Shown: positions 25,954 to 33,560, counted from the stretch's first letter. The stretch is 64,000 bases of DNA from Micromonospora qiuiae (GCF_016863555.1 NZ_BOPC01000027.1:62001-126000); one strand, 5' to 3'. Notes: generated by a model from the letters alone, not told the origin. Made by a program: numbers and translations.

Positions 25954-25959
25954 ACTCTA
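25954..25959 (-). promoter_or_regulatory. Possible leaderless -10 box of the CARF operon
   Basis: TAGAGT on the reverse strand lies 5 bases before the ATG at 25948, as in leaderless actinobacterial genes. No good -35 is seen. Confidence 0.35.
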
Positions 25960-25999
25960 TCGAACACGCTCGCTCACTGTGCGACACGTTCCGTGCCAA

Positions 26000-26321
26000 G
26001 GTTACGAGGGACCGTGCGGGTTGAGCGGGCCGTACGTGGCCAGCAGGTATTCGCGGACGGGGTGCTCGGCGACTGAGGATCAGGTCTACGCTGCATCCGA
26101 CCCAGCGCCGCGGCCACCTCCCGGCATGTCACCCAGGCTGACAAGTTTCGATAATCTCCGGCAATGTCCAGCCCTGGTTCCCCGCCGGACGCAAAGAGGG
26201 TGCCCTAGCCGGCGGGCTCTGTCACGAAGTCGATGAGGCGCTCCATGGGCCCGCCCATGGCTCTCAGACCGCTACGGCACTTTCAACAGGCTGCCCGAAT
26301 CGGCGCCGACAAGTCTTGTGA
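26000..26321. other. Intergenic region between the CARF operon and the ComF-like gene
   Basis: About 320 bases without an intact gene. It contains the possible remnant at 26002-26081 and a palindrome CCATGGGC / GCCCATGG with a 2-base loop at 26244-26261. The GC content is lower than in the flanks. No promoter with both boxes was found. Confidence 0.4.
26002..26081 (-). pseudogene. Possible 3' remnant of an unidentified gene
   Basis: The reverse strand reads AEHPVREYLLATYGPLNPHG, ending at TAA (26002-26004), with an in-frame TGA about 26 codons upstream. The composition looks like a genuine protein end, but I do not recognise the family. It may be chance. Confidence 0.25.
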
Positions 26322-27128
26322 TCAGTCGGCCTCCGCCGCGCATCGAGTGGTGTCGAATACCGGTTCAGCGATGGCATCGAGCAGCCGCCTTGCTGGCGCA
26401 TAGTTCGGATCCACGTGCCGACCGAGGACGATCGTGGCCACGGTGGCGGCACCTGCGACCTTCAGGGCGTAGGCAAGTGACTGCACGCGGGCACCTGTCG
26501 TCCAGGTGTCTTCGAGGATCAGTGCGTGGATCGGCGTGCGGGACGAGGGCAGGGCCGGAGCGAACCAATCGGCGTGGAAATCGTGGTCGTCCGGCCCGTA
26601 GTTCGGGTTGACCGCGCTGGCGATCCAGGGCAGACGGAGCCTACCGCCGACGAGCTCGGTGAGCGGGTGTTCCCCGGGACGGCTTCGGGTGCTGGGGACG
26701 GTGATGACATGCGTTGGCGGGGCGCCGGTGCGGGTCGTCACGCAAGCAAGGTGGTTGTGCAGAAAGAGCAGCAGGAGGGCGAGCAGGTTTCGCCGACTCT
26801 GCTCGGACCGGGCTGCGCCTTTGTACGTCCGGAGATTGTGGTGGTGCTGCCAGGTGCGTGGGGAGTAGGAAATCGGAAGGATGAGGTCTGCGAGGACGCC
26901 GCCTGATCGGGTCAGGTGAGACTGACAGCGGAAACAGAACGCGAATCCCTCACGCCGAACCCCTCGGCACGTGGGACAGATCCAGGGGTACGCCGGCAGC
27001 GGATTGCGTAGGTAGCCGCGCTGGACTTCGACGTATCGGCGGATAATGGTCCAGCGATGGTCAGTGGAGTGCGAAGTCAGGGAAGTTCTCCAGGCCGGCT
27101 TCGGTGGGCTGGTAGCTGAGGATGTCAT
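26322..27128 (-). CDS. ComF-like phosphoribosyltransferase with N-terminal zinc ribbon
   Basis: The readable protein has a zinc ribbon CPTCRGVRREGFAFCFRC in its N-terminal third, a middle region with a hydrophobic helix, and a type-I phosphoribosyltransferase signature ALILEDTWTTGARVQ (the VLVDDV-TTGAT equivalent) followed by GAATVATIVLGRHV. This is the ComF/GntX layout, although the first acidic pair of the PRPP loop is reduced to Glu-Asp. The start is uncertain. The frame has no ATG, GTG or TTG between the DprA stop and the zinc ribbon; the ATG at 27126-27128 would make a 68-base overlap with dprA. A non-standard start nearer 27,040 is the alternative. It follows the LexA-box-controlled dprA-like gene and is probably cotranscribed with it. 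ComF proteins are linked to DNA uptake; pairing with DprA hints at DNA processing or defence. Confidence 0.75.
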   Translation of the reverse strand: MTSSATSPPKPAWRTSLTSHSTDHRWTIIRRYVEVQRGYLRNPLPAYPWICPTCRGVRREGFAFCFRCQSHLTRSGGVLADLILPISYSPRTWQHHHNLRTYKGAARSEQSRRNLLALLLLFLHNHLACVTTRTGAPPTHVITVPSTRSRPGEHPLTELVGGRLRLPWIASAVNPNYGPDDHDFHADWFAPALPSSRTPIHALILEDTWTTGARVQSLAYALKVAGAATVATIVLGRHVDPNYAPARRLLDAIAEPVFDTTRCAAEAD

Positions 27129-27975
27129 CGACGGCTTCCAACAGTTGCGCGGTGCCGTGGACGACGTAGACGCCGGGTTTTTCGGCGAACGCCCTGGCCC
27201 AGTCGCACTGCATGACCTGACTAGTGAGAACGACGGGGCGGCCGTGCTGAAGAGCGAGCCGGGCCTGGACGCGAGCTCCGCTGGTCTCGCCGGCCTCGAC
27301 GACGACAGTCGCGACTGCATAGCCGCTCATCACAGCGTTGCGCATGGGAAAACTCTGTCGGCTCGGCGGGGCGTCGGGCCAGAACTGCGAGATCACCAGC
27401 CCCACGTCGGCGATGTGATCCTGTAGGCGCCGGTTGTCTGTCGGGTAGTACCGGCGAATCCCGGTGCCGACGACGGCGACGGTGCGCCCTCCTGCCTCCA
27501 GTGCGGCGGTGTGAGCAGCGGTGTCGATGCCGCTGGCGAGCCCGCTGACCACGGTCACTCCACGCCCTGCCAAGGTGGTGGCGCACGCTCGGGCGATCCG
27601 TAGACCATCCCTACTTGCCTTACGGCTGCCGACAACGGCGACCGCCCGGTCATGAACCCGCAGGTCACCTCGGCTGAACAGGAGCGGTGGCATCTCCCGG
27701 ATGCCGAGCAGTTGGGCTGGATAGGTGGCGTCGAAGAAGGCGTGGACGCCGATCCCCTCCGCCTGCCAATCGGCGATCTCGGCGGCGGCAGCGTCGAGCA
27801 GGTTGGTCGTCGAATCCGCATCCGGGAAGAGTGTGTCGGATTGGCCGACTGTGTGGTCAAGGACGGCCTTGGCGCTGCCGTTCTCCTGGATCTGCAGCGC
27901 CGTCTCCGGCCAGCGGGCATGAGGACGACGGAGCAGGGCAACCAGGGCCGCCCGCTCGATCGTCTCAGTGTCCAT
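27061..27975 (-). CDS. dprA: DprA/Smf-like Rossmann-fold (SLOG) DNA-processing protein
   Basis: The 304-residue protein has a short helical N-terminus and a DprA Rossmann domain. Visible signatures are AVVGSRKASRDGLRIAR, VTVVSGLASGIDTAAHTAAL, RTVAVVGTGIRRYYPTDNRRL and FPMRNAVMSGYA, with ARVQARLALQHGRPVVL towards the end. It is shorter than typical DprA (about 360-390) and has no clear C-terminal winged helix, ending soon after DDILSY. DprA binds single-stranded DNA and loads RecA in transformation; the SLOG fold also occurs in nucleotide-sensing defence proteins. The usual dprA neighbours (YifB, rnhB) are absent, so this is likely an accessory copy. The start is ATG 27975 (an ATG two codons earlier is possible). 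A perfect LexA box lies 88 bases upstream. Confidence 0.85.
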   Translation of the reverse strand: MDTETIERAALVALLRRPHARWPETALQIQENGSAKAVLDHTVGQSDTLFPDADSTTNLLDAAAAEIADWQAEGIGVHAFFDATYPAQLLGIREMPPLLFSRGDLRVHDRAVAVVGSRKASRDGLRIARACATTLAGRGVTVVSGLASGIDTAAHTAALEAGGRTVAVVGTGIRRYYPTDNRRLQDHIADVGLVISQFWPDAPPSRQSFPMRNAVMSGYAVATVVVEAGETSGARVQARLALQHGRPVVLTSQVMQCDWARAFAEKPGVYVVHGTAQLLEAVDDILSYQPTEAGLENFPDFALH

Positions 27976-28062
27976 GCGCATGATGGTAGGCCCTGGCCCG
28001 CCCGCATGGCTCGACCATCCCGGCCGCTGCTGCCGGTGGGAGTTCTCGCAGGATATCATCGC

Positions 28063-28078
28063 TCGAACATATGTTCGA
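28063..28078. promoter_or_regulatory. Perfect LexA (SOS) box upstream of the DprA-ComF unit
   Basis: TCGAACATATGTTCGA is a 16-base perfect palindrome of the form TCGAAC-N4-GTTCGA, the actinobacterial LexA consensus. It is 88 bases before the dprA-like start. On that strand a -10-like TATCCT lies at 28050-28055, 17 bases past the first half-site, so bound LexA would cover the -35 region. SOS induction of the DprA-ComF pair is the natural reading. Confidence 0.8.
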
Positions 28079-28153
28079 CTCCGCTCAAGGTCAAGCGAGA
28101 CCCGGAGGGCAGGAAGGTGGCGGCGGCCAGAGGCCGTGCCGGGTAACGACGGC

Positions 28154-28495
28154 TCAAGAGTCCCCTGTTGGCCGCTCGGCCGGGACCAGGACTTCGCTGC
28201 CGGACCAGTTGATGTTGTCGTCCGCGATTAACTTGTCCGGCTCGTCGTCCTCGTCGAGCGTGGAACAGGCTGCGTAGTAGCGCCCGAAGCCGTAGCTGCC
28301 GGCCGTCAGGGTGGCCAGTGCCCAAGCCCGAAGCTGATCGCGCAGCGTCTCCGGCGCCCGCTCGCTGACCGGCACCTGAATGACTCCGAGCAGGTCGTAC
28401 CACTCATCCCGGGTGCCGGCGTCGACCACCCGGCAGAGCGACAGGGCATGCCGCACCTCCGGCTCCCGGGAAACCCACCTGACCTCACTCAACAT
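28154..28495 (-). CDS. Small acidic protein of unknown function divergent from an XRE regulator
   Basis: The 113-residue protein is rich in Asp and Glu in its second half (TLDEDDEPDKLIADDN) and helical in the middle (LRDQLRAWALATLTAG). It has no membrane segment or signal peptide. I do not recognise the family. A GGGAGG ribosome site precedes the ATG by four bases, and a TTGATA-N17-CATTCT promoter lies upstream, so it is a genuine gene. It shares its control region with the XRE-DUF5753 gene on the other strand. Such regulators often control a small neighbour of this size, but no toxin or antitoxin motif is visible. Confidence 0.7.
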   Translation of the reverse strand: MLSEVRWVSREPEVRHALSLCRVVDAGTRDEWYDLLGVIQVPVSERAPETLRDQLRAWALATLTAGSYGFGRYYAACSTLDEDDEPDKLIADDNINWSGSEVLVPAERPTGDS

Positions 28496-28530
28496 GCCGC
28501 CTCCCGCGTCTTGTTCCGAAACCTTAGATG

Positions 28531-28578
28531 AGAATGCACTCGACAGAGGTTGATATCAAGAGTCACGGCAGCAATACT
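28531..28578. promoter_or_regulatory. Back-to-back promoters sharing a palindromic -35
   Basis: TTGATATCAA at 28550-28559 is a perfect palindrome that gives TTGATA on both strands. Rightward, AATACT lies at 28573-28578 after 17 bases; leftward, CATTCT is read from 28536 to 28531 after 17 bases. The two promoters would drive the XRE gene and the small acidic gene, and one bound dimer could shut both. Confidence 0.6.
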
Positions 28579-28610
28579 CGGAGTCGTCGTCAAAGTGGGA
28601 GGTGGCAACG

Positions 28611-29519
28611 ATGCGTGATTCGTCTTCGAAACTCCCGGGCCCTCACCGAACGTCCGTCCACCCAGGACCCTCGCCGATCGTGCAGGCTTGGGAGCTGGGG
28701 TTACGACTACGCCAGCGCCGTGAGGAGATCGGCCTGACTGCGGCAGCGGCTGGTCGTGCGATCGGCATCATCCAGGCGTACGTCTCGGGAGTGGAGTCGG
28801 GCAGGGTGAAACTTCCCGCCGCCCGACTGGCGCGGATGGTCGAGGTCTACGAGTTGGAGCCGGAGGACGCGGCCGAGCTGGAGGAGCTGCGCCTGGGGGC
28901 GAGCCGACGCGCGTGGTGGCACGAGTACTCGCAGCTTTTTCCGGCCGAGTTCATCCGCTTCCTCGGCTACGAGGCCGGTGCCGAGCACATCCGCTTCTAC
29001 GACAACGAGCTCATGCACGGCCTGTTGCAGACGGAGCAGTACGCCAGAGCCGTCATCGCCGGAGGAACGACGACCATCCGCCTGACCGAGGTGGAGCGGC
29101 GGGTGGCGGCACGGATGGCCAGGCAGGCGCGGCTCCACGCCGAGAACCCGCTCCGCGTGACAGCGTTGCTGGGCGAGGGAGCGCTACGCCAACAGGTCGG
29201 CGGCCCGGTCGTGATGAGCGAGCAACTCGACCACCTGGTTCGGCTGATGACCGAGCGGCCGGAGCAGATCGAGATCAGAGTGCTGCCGTTCGCCGCCGGA
29301 GCGCACCCGGCGCTGGGCGGCTCCTTCCAGATCCTGTCGTTCCCGTCGCCGCGGCTGCCCGACCTGGTCTGGCAAGAGGTGCTGACCTCCATCGACATCA
29401 TCGACCAGTCCACCCGGGTCACCGACTATCAGGTCACCTTTGCCGAGGCGCGCGAACGAGCGTTAGGCTCGGAAGACTCGCTCGACCTGATCCGCCGGAT
29501 CGCCAAGGAGATGACGTGA
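28611..29519 (+). CDS. XRE-family regulator with DUF5753 sensor domain
   Basis: The 302-residue protein has a helix-turn-helix at about residues 23-85 (LGLRLRQRREEIGLTAAAAG and QAYVSGVESGRVKLP) and a C-terminal DUF5753-type domain marked by the usual WWHEYS, ELMHGLLQTEQYARAVI and EIRVLPFAAGAHPALGGSF. This is the common actinobacterial pairing with a DUF397 protein, which follows here in a 4-base overlap. The domain is thought to bind the small partner; the role is regulatory (development and antibiotic control in Streptomyces members such as BldB/WhiJ-like pairs). The ATG at 28611 has GGGAGG eight bases upstream; a GTG at 28602 lies inside that ribosome site. Confidence 0.9.
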   Translation: MRDSSSKLPGPHRTSVHPGPSPIVQAWELGLRLRQRREEIGLTAAAAGRAIGIIQAYVSGVESGRVKLPAARLARMVEVYELEPEDAAELEELRLGASRRAWWHEYSQLFPAEFIRFLGYEAGAEHIRFYDNELMHGLLQTEQYARAVIAGGTTTIRLTEVERRVAARMARQARLHAENPLRVTALLGEGALRQQVGGPVVMSEQLDHLVRLMTERPEQIEIRVLPFAAGAHPALGGSFQILSFPSPRLPDLVWQEVLTSIDIIDQSTRVTDYQVTFAEARERALGSEDSLDLIRRIAKEMT

Positions 29520-29716
29520 CTACGTCGTACAGCTCCGGAGTGGGCTGGTTCAAGTCCTCCCGTAGCTCAAACAACGCCAACTGCGTCGAAGTGCGGTTCG
29601 GCGGCGGTGAGGTGGATGTCCGCGACACCAAGGACCGCAGCGGCCCGATGCTCACCTTCGACGGCCGCTCCTGGGCCACCTTCGTGACCGCCCTCAGGAC
29701 CGACTCGGCAAGCTGA
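29516..29716 (+). CDS. DUF397-family small protein
   Basis: The 66-residue protein starts at GTG overlapping the XRE stop (GTGA). It carries the DUF397 signature: WFKSSRSSNNANCVEV, then VDVRDTKDRSGPMLTF and a final helix SWATFVTALR. DUF397 proteins are small cytoplasmic partners of XRE-DUF5753 regulators, encoded next to them in WhiJ-like loci. Length and motif order are normal. Confidence 0.92.
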   Translation: MTTSYSSGVGWFKSSRSSNNANCVEVRFGGGEVDVRDTKDRSGPMLTFDGRSWATFVTALRTDSAS

Positions 29717-29725
29717 CGCCGAGCC

Positions 29726-30080
29726 TCACCCCTGCACCCAGAACTGCCACCCCTCCGGCGCTGGTGGCCACGACGGGTCTGGCCGCCAGCCCTCAGGCGG
29801 TACCCAACCCGGTGGAGGAATGCGGCGACGCAGGTTTCCCAGTCTTCCCGCTCCTGTGCCCAGATCCGAGCCTGCACCTGCGGCATCCAGCCCTGATCCA
29901 GAAGCGCGGTCAGCACGGGTGAATAGTCCCGGGCCTGCTCCTTCGGCAGGTAGCCGACGTGCGACCCGGAGCAGACCACCTTGACGGCATATGGGTCGTA
30001 CCGGTTGGTCGGCTCCGGAATGAGCTGAGCCGGCATGATCATCTCGTTGTCGCCGTCAGGGTCGAAGCCGTGCCCGATGC
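29726..30080 (-). pseudogene. HIRAN-domain gene, truncated and frameshifted
   Basis: The reverse strand encodes a HIRAN core, LIPEPTNRYDPYAVKVV and HVGYLPKEQARDYSPVLTAL. The similarity continues in frame upstream of the only ATG (30042), so the N-terminus is lost. After WETCVAAF the sequence that belongs next is in another frame: PPPGWVPPEGWRPDPSWPPA and then EGWQFWVQG to a TGA at 29726-29728, a Trp/Pro-rich tail common in actinobacterial proteins. A single shift around 29,820-29,850 would join the two. HIRAN domains bind DNA ends. If the shift is a sequencing error, the gene could be intact at this end. Confidence 0.6.
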
Positions 30081-30136
30081 GACGAAAAGTCGATAGTAGG
30101 CAGCCGATCGGCGGGGGTGGCCGGGATTGACGGGGC

Positions 30137-30170
30137 TACTACGTACTGCGATGCTACGTGGGACGTAGTA
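30137..30170 (+). promoter_or_regulatory. Probable PadR operator
   Basis: TACTACGT (30137-30144) and ACGTAGTA (30163-30170) form an inverted repeat with an 18-base spacer, and an inner palindrome CTACGT-GGG-ACGTAG spans 30154-30168. It ends against the ribosome site AAGGAGG of the PadR gene, as expected for autorepression. Confidence 0.55.
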
Positions 30171-30180
30171 AGGAGGCTTC

Positions 30181-30495
30181 GTGGCCGGACTCGCCGACCT
30201 CGGCCGGTTCTCCGAACCGGCACTGCACATCCTGATCAGCCTCGCCGCCGGGCCGAAGCACGGCTACGCCATGCAGGAGGACATCGGCGCGCTCACCGGC
30301 GCCCGCCCCGGACCGGGCACGCTCTACGGCGCGATCCGGCGGCTGGAGGAGCACGCCTACATCGAGGCCCTGCCCGAGCAGGAGCGGCGCAAGCCGTACC
30401 GGCTGACCGACGCCGGCCGCGTGGCTCTCGGCGTCGAGCTGCAGCGGATGCGGTCCCTCGCCGCGACCGGGCTGCGCCGGCTGGCGGTGGCCTGA
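30181..30495 (+). CDS. PadR-family transcriptional regulator
   Basis: The 104-residue protein is a single winged helix of PadR type: SEPALHILISLAAGPKHGYAM, then GPGTLYGAIRRLEEHAYIEA and RKPYRLTDAGR. It lacks the C-terminal dimerisation helix of long PadR proteins, so it is a subfamily-2 member. The start is GTG with AAGGAGG four bases upstream, and the next gene begins one base inside its stop (TGATG). A strong inverted repeat lies in front. In actinobacteria such regulators are paired with a membrane protein gene and repress the pair. Confidence 0.9.
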   Translation: MAGLADLGRFSEPALHILISLAAGPKHGYAMQEDIGALTGARPGPGTLYGAIRRLEEHAYIEALPEQERRKPYRLTDAGRVALGVELQRMRSLAATGLRRLAVA

Positions 30496-31367
30496 TGCGC
30501 GCCCGGCTCATCCGCGCCGTGCTGGCGCTGTACCCGGCCGCGATCCGTGAGCGCTACGGCGACGAGATCGCCGAACTGCTCGCCGCCAGCGCCAACCCGG
30601 CCCGGGACCTGGCCGACACCGCCCGGTGCGCGTTGCGCGACCGGCTCACCCACCAAGTGGAGACGATGACCGTGGCCCAGGCGCGTACCGCCGCCCGCAC
30701 CCTGATCAAGCTGGTCGCCGCGCCGCTCGCGTTCGGCGTACTGCTGCTGTTCCTGTGGACCACGGCGGGTCTGCTGGCCGACGTGACCGGCGCACACGAG
30801 GCCGCGCCCTACGGGGGCACGCTGGCGCTGGTGCTCGCCGCGGCCTCGATGTGGTGGTTCGGCCGGTGGATGGCGCGTACCGAGCGGATCGTCGCGGCCG
30901 TCGTCGTGGTTCCGGCGGCGCTCGCGTTGGGCGTTGCGGGCATCACCGCCGTGCCGCGGGTCGGTGAGGTGCACAGCGAGGTCCGCGCCGGATCGCTGGC
31001 GGCCGTGGCCTGCTGGGCGATCGGTGCCGCTGGTCTCGGCTGGGCGGTGAGCGTCCTGCTGCGCCACGGCCGCCGCGCCGTCGGCTGGCTCACCAGCGGG
31101 GTGGGCGCACTGCTGCTGCTCGACGCGGTCACCGCCGTGTACGTGTTCACCGCGCTGCCGCCCGAACGCGCCCCCCGGCACAACGCGCCGCTGTGGTACC
31201 TGTCGAGCATGAGCGGGTGGGATCCGGGCCTGGTCGACGGCGCACACCGGCAGCTGGAGGACTCGATCAAAATGCTGCCGCCGATGCTGACCATGTGCAC
31301 GGTGTTCCTGCTCGCCGTGCTCGGCGTCACCGCGAGCAGACCCCGCCCGGCCGGGTCAGCGGCGTGA
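30495..31367 (+). CDS. Polytopic membrane protein controlled by PadR
   Basis: The 290-residue protein begins with a short segment LIRAVLALYPAAIRERYGDEI, the permease-prefix-like motif that follows PadR genes. It then has about five or six hydrophobic helices (around 73-95, 105-120, 127-150, 165-185, 195-215 and 265-285). It contains no ATPase or catalytic motif. The one-base overlap with padR shows cotranscription. Function is unknown; envelope stress or transport are possible roles. Confidence 0.8.
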   Translation: MRARLIRAVLALYPAAIRERYGDEIAELLAASANPARDLADTARCALRDRLTHQVETMTVAQARTAARTLIKLVAAPLAFGVLLLFLWTTAGLLADVTGAHEAAPYGGTLALVLAAASMWWFGRWMARTERIVAAVVVVPAALALGVAGITAVPRVGEVHSEVRAGSLAAVACWAIGAAGLGWAVSVLLRHGRRAVGWLTSGVGALLLLDAVTAVYVFTALPPERAPRHNAPLWYLSSMSGWDPGLVDGAHRQLEDSIKMLPPMLTMCTVFLLAVLGVTASRPRPAGSAA

Positions 31368-31370
31368 GCG

Positions 31371-31387
31371 ACCGCCGGCCCGGCGGT
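31371..31387. terminator. Hairpin in a convergent spacer
   Basis: ACCGCCG-GCC-CGGCGGT lies directly after the stop of the PadR-linked membrane gene and 27 bases before the end of the convergent reductase gene. There is no T-run; it may serve both directions. Confidence 0.4.
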
Positions 31388-31414
31388 GACCGTCGAGCCG
31401 GCGGGACGCTTCGG

Positions 31415-32410
31415 TCAGGCCAACTCGGCGTTAATGTCGGCCAGTTCCTCGGCGGTCAGGTCGAGGTTGGCCACCGCGGCGACGTTCGCCTCCAACTGCG
31501 CCACGCTGCTGGCGCCGATGATGAGGCTGGTCATCCGGGGGTCGCGCAGCGCCCAGGCGAGCGCGAGCTGCGCGAGAGACTGGCCCCGGCGCTGGGCGAT
31601 GGCGGCCAGTGCACGGATGGTGGCCAGCCGCTGCTCGTTGACGTCGCTCTCGTTGAGGAAGACGCTGGTGCGGACCCGGGAGTCAGCCGGGATGCCGTCG
31701 AGGTAGCGGTCGGTCAGCAGGCCCTGGGCCAGTGGGCTGTAGGCGATGCAGCCGGCACCGACCCGCTCCAGCGTGTCGAGCAGCCCGTCCTCCTCGGTCC
31801 AGCGGTTGAACATCGAGTACGCCGGCTGGTTGATCAGCAACGGGGTACCCAGGTCGCGCAGGATCGCTGCGGCCCGCTCGGTCTGCTCGGAGTTGTAGTT
31901 GGAGATGCCGACGTAGAGGGCCTTGCCGGAGCGGACCACGGCGTCCAAGGCGCCCATCGTCTCCTCGAGCGGGGTGTCCGGGTCGTACCGGTGGCTGTAG
32001 AAGATGTCGACGTAGTCCAGGCCGAGCCGGCGCAGCGACTGGTCGAGCGAGGCGATCAGATACTTGCGGGAACCCCACTCGCCGTACGGGCCGGGCCACA
32101 TCAGGTAGCCGGCCTTGCTGGAGATGACCAGCTCGTCGCGGTACGGCTTGAGGTCGCTGGCGAGCATCCGGCCGAAGTTCTCCTCGGCGGAGCCGGGCGG
32201 CGGCCCGTAGTTGTTGGCCAGATCGAAATGGGTGACGCCGAGATCGAAGGCGCGTCGGACGATGTCCCGCTGGCGCTCGAAGGGGCGGTCCGGCCCGAAG
32301 TTGTGCCACAGGCCGAGCGAGATCGCGGGCAGCCGAAGCCCGCTGGCTCCGCTGCGTCGGTAGGTCATCTGGTCGTAGCGCGTGTCGGCGGCGAGGTAGG
32401 TCACGATCAT
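31415..32410 (-). CDS. Aldo/keto reductase of the YghZ / L-glyceraldehyde-3-phosphate reductase group
   Basis: The 331-residue protein starts YLAADTRYDQMTYRRSGASG, then LPAISLGLWHNFG, matching the YghZ family. Aldo/keto-reductase signatures follow: FDLANNYGPPPGSAEENFG with catalytic Asp and Tyr, the Lys in VISSKAGY, His in YSHRYDPDTPLEE, and the NADPH site GASSVAQLEANV near the end. It is a cytoplasmic NADPH-dependent reductase of short aldehydes or an oxidative-stress enzyme. The ATG at 32410 is chosen because the conserved N-terminus begins there; an open frame extends far upstream but is antisense to the next gene. A second, unrelated-subgroup reductase is divergent, 102 bases away. Confidence 0.9.
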   Translation of the reverse strand: MIVTYLAADTRYDQMTYRRSGASGLRLPAISLGLWHNFGPDRPFERQRDIVRRAFDLGVTHFDLANNYGPPPGSAEENFGRMLASDLKPYRDELVISSKAGYLMWPGPYGEWGSRKYLIASLDQSLRRLGLDYVDIFYSHRYDPDTPLEETMGALDAVVRSGKALYVGISNYNSEQTERAAAILRDLGTPLLINQPAYSMFNRWTEEDGLLDTLERVGAGCIAYSPLAQGLLTDRYLDGIPADSRVRTSVFLNESDVNEQRLATIRALAAIAQRRGQSLAQLALAWALRDPRMTSLIIGASSVAQLEANVAAVANLDLTAEELADINAELA

Positions 32411-32498
32411 GACGATAACCGGAGGTCTACGGGGCCACCCGACGCCGCCCGTGTGAGGCTGGCCGGGCGACAGCGCGGCGGCTGAGTGCGGCGGCGGG

Positions 32499-32504
32499 TA
32501 GCGT
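32499..32504 (+). promoter_or_regulatory. -10 box, leaderless arrangement
   Basis: TAGCGT ends 8 bases before the ATG at 32513, and no ribosome site is present, so the mRNA is probably leaderless. Confidence 0.45.
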
Positions 32505-32512
32505 ACGAACTC

Positions 32513-33481
32513 ATGCGGTACGTGCGGCTCGACACACCGAAGCCCCTGTCCAAGGTGGGCCTCGGCACCTGGCAGTTCGGCTCGCGGGAGTGGGGCTACG
32601 GCGCCGACTACGAACGGCTGGCGGCGGACATCGTCCGGCGCGCCGTCGAGCTGGGCGTCACCGTGTTCGACACCGCCGAACTGTACGGCTTCGGCCGCAG
32701 CGAACGGATCCTCGGCGCGGCCCTGGCCGGCGACCGGGACAAGGTGACCGTGGCGACGAAGATCTTTCCGGTGCTGCCGGTCGCGTCGGTGGTGCAGCAG
32801 CGGGCGGTCGCCTCGGCGGCCCGGCTCGGCGTCACCAGCATCGACCTCTACCAGGTGCACCAGCCCAATCCGGTGGTCGCCGACCAGACCACCATGCGCG
32901 GGATGCGCGCGTTGCAGGACGTCGGCCTGATCGGCGAGGTCGGGGTCAGCAACTACAGCCTGCGCCGTTGGCAGGTCGCCGAGGCTGCGCTGGGCCAGCG
33001 GGTGCTGAGCAACCAGGTCCGCTACAGCATGATCGACCGCAGGCCGGAGGAGGATCTGCTGCCGTACGCCGAGCAGGCCGGCCGGGTGGTCATCGCGTAC
33101 AGCCCACTGGCGCAGGGCTTTCTCTCCGGGCGGTACGACGCGCACCACCTGCCGACGGGCGCGATACGCCGGGCCAACCCGTACTTCCTGCCGGAGAACC
33201 TGGAACGGGGCACGGCGCTGATCGAAACGCTGCGCCAGGTGGCCGCCGCGCACGATGCCACGCCCAGCCAGATCGCCCTGGCGTATGTGCTGCGTCACCC
33301 GAACGTGGTCGCCATCCCGGGCGCGTCCAGCGTCGAGCAGATGGAGCGCAACGCCGCCGCCGCGGAGATCGATCTGAGCGAGGACGAGTACGCCGCGCTG
33401 ATGAACGCGGCGCGGGCGTTCCGCCCGGTCACCGGGCTGGCCGCGGTGCCGAAGCTGATCCGGGCCCGCACCGGGAAGTGA
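32513..33481 (+). CDS. Aldo/keto reductase
   Basis: The 322-residue protein shows VGLGTWQFG, the active-site region FDTAELYGFGRSERILG (Asp, Tyr), Lys in VATKIFPVLP, His in YQVHQPNP and the cofactor site IPGASSVEQMERN. It is an NADP-dependent oxidoreductase acting on carbonyls, in the cytoplasm. The ATG at 32513 was preferred over an ATG 27 bases earlier because of the leaderless -10 box. No operon partner is visible; the divergent neighbour is also an aldo/keto reductase, of another subgroup. Confidence 0.88.
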   Translation: MRYVRLDTPKPLSKVGLGTWQFGSREWGYGADYERLAADIVRRAVELGVTVFDTAELYGFGRSERILGAALAGDRDKVTVATKIFPVLPVASVVQQRAVASAARLGVTSIDLYQVHQPNPVVADQTTMRGMRALQDVGLIGEVGVSNYSLRRWQVAEAALGQRVLSNQVRYSMIDRRPEEDLLPYAEQAGRVVIAYSPLAQGFLSGRYDAHHLPTGAIRRANPYFLPENLERGTALIETLRQVAAAHDATPSQIALAYVLRHPNVVAIPGASSVEQMERNAAAAEIDLSEDEYAALMNAARAFRPVTGLAAVPKLIRARTGK

Positions 33482-33560
33482 CCTCCCGGGCCAGGATGGC
33501 CGGGATGGTTCCCCATCGTGGGGGAGTCGCCGGCGGGTGCGGCGGCGGCATCATAGGGCG

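Noticed and set aside
27129..27320. N-terminal extension of the ComF-like protein
   Set aside because: It lies entirely within dprA in another frame, and its Ser/Pro/Arg-rich sequence looks non-coding.
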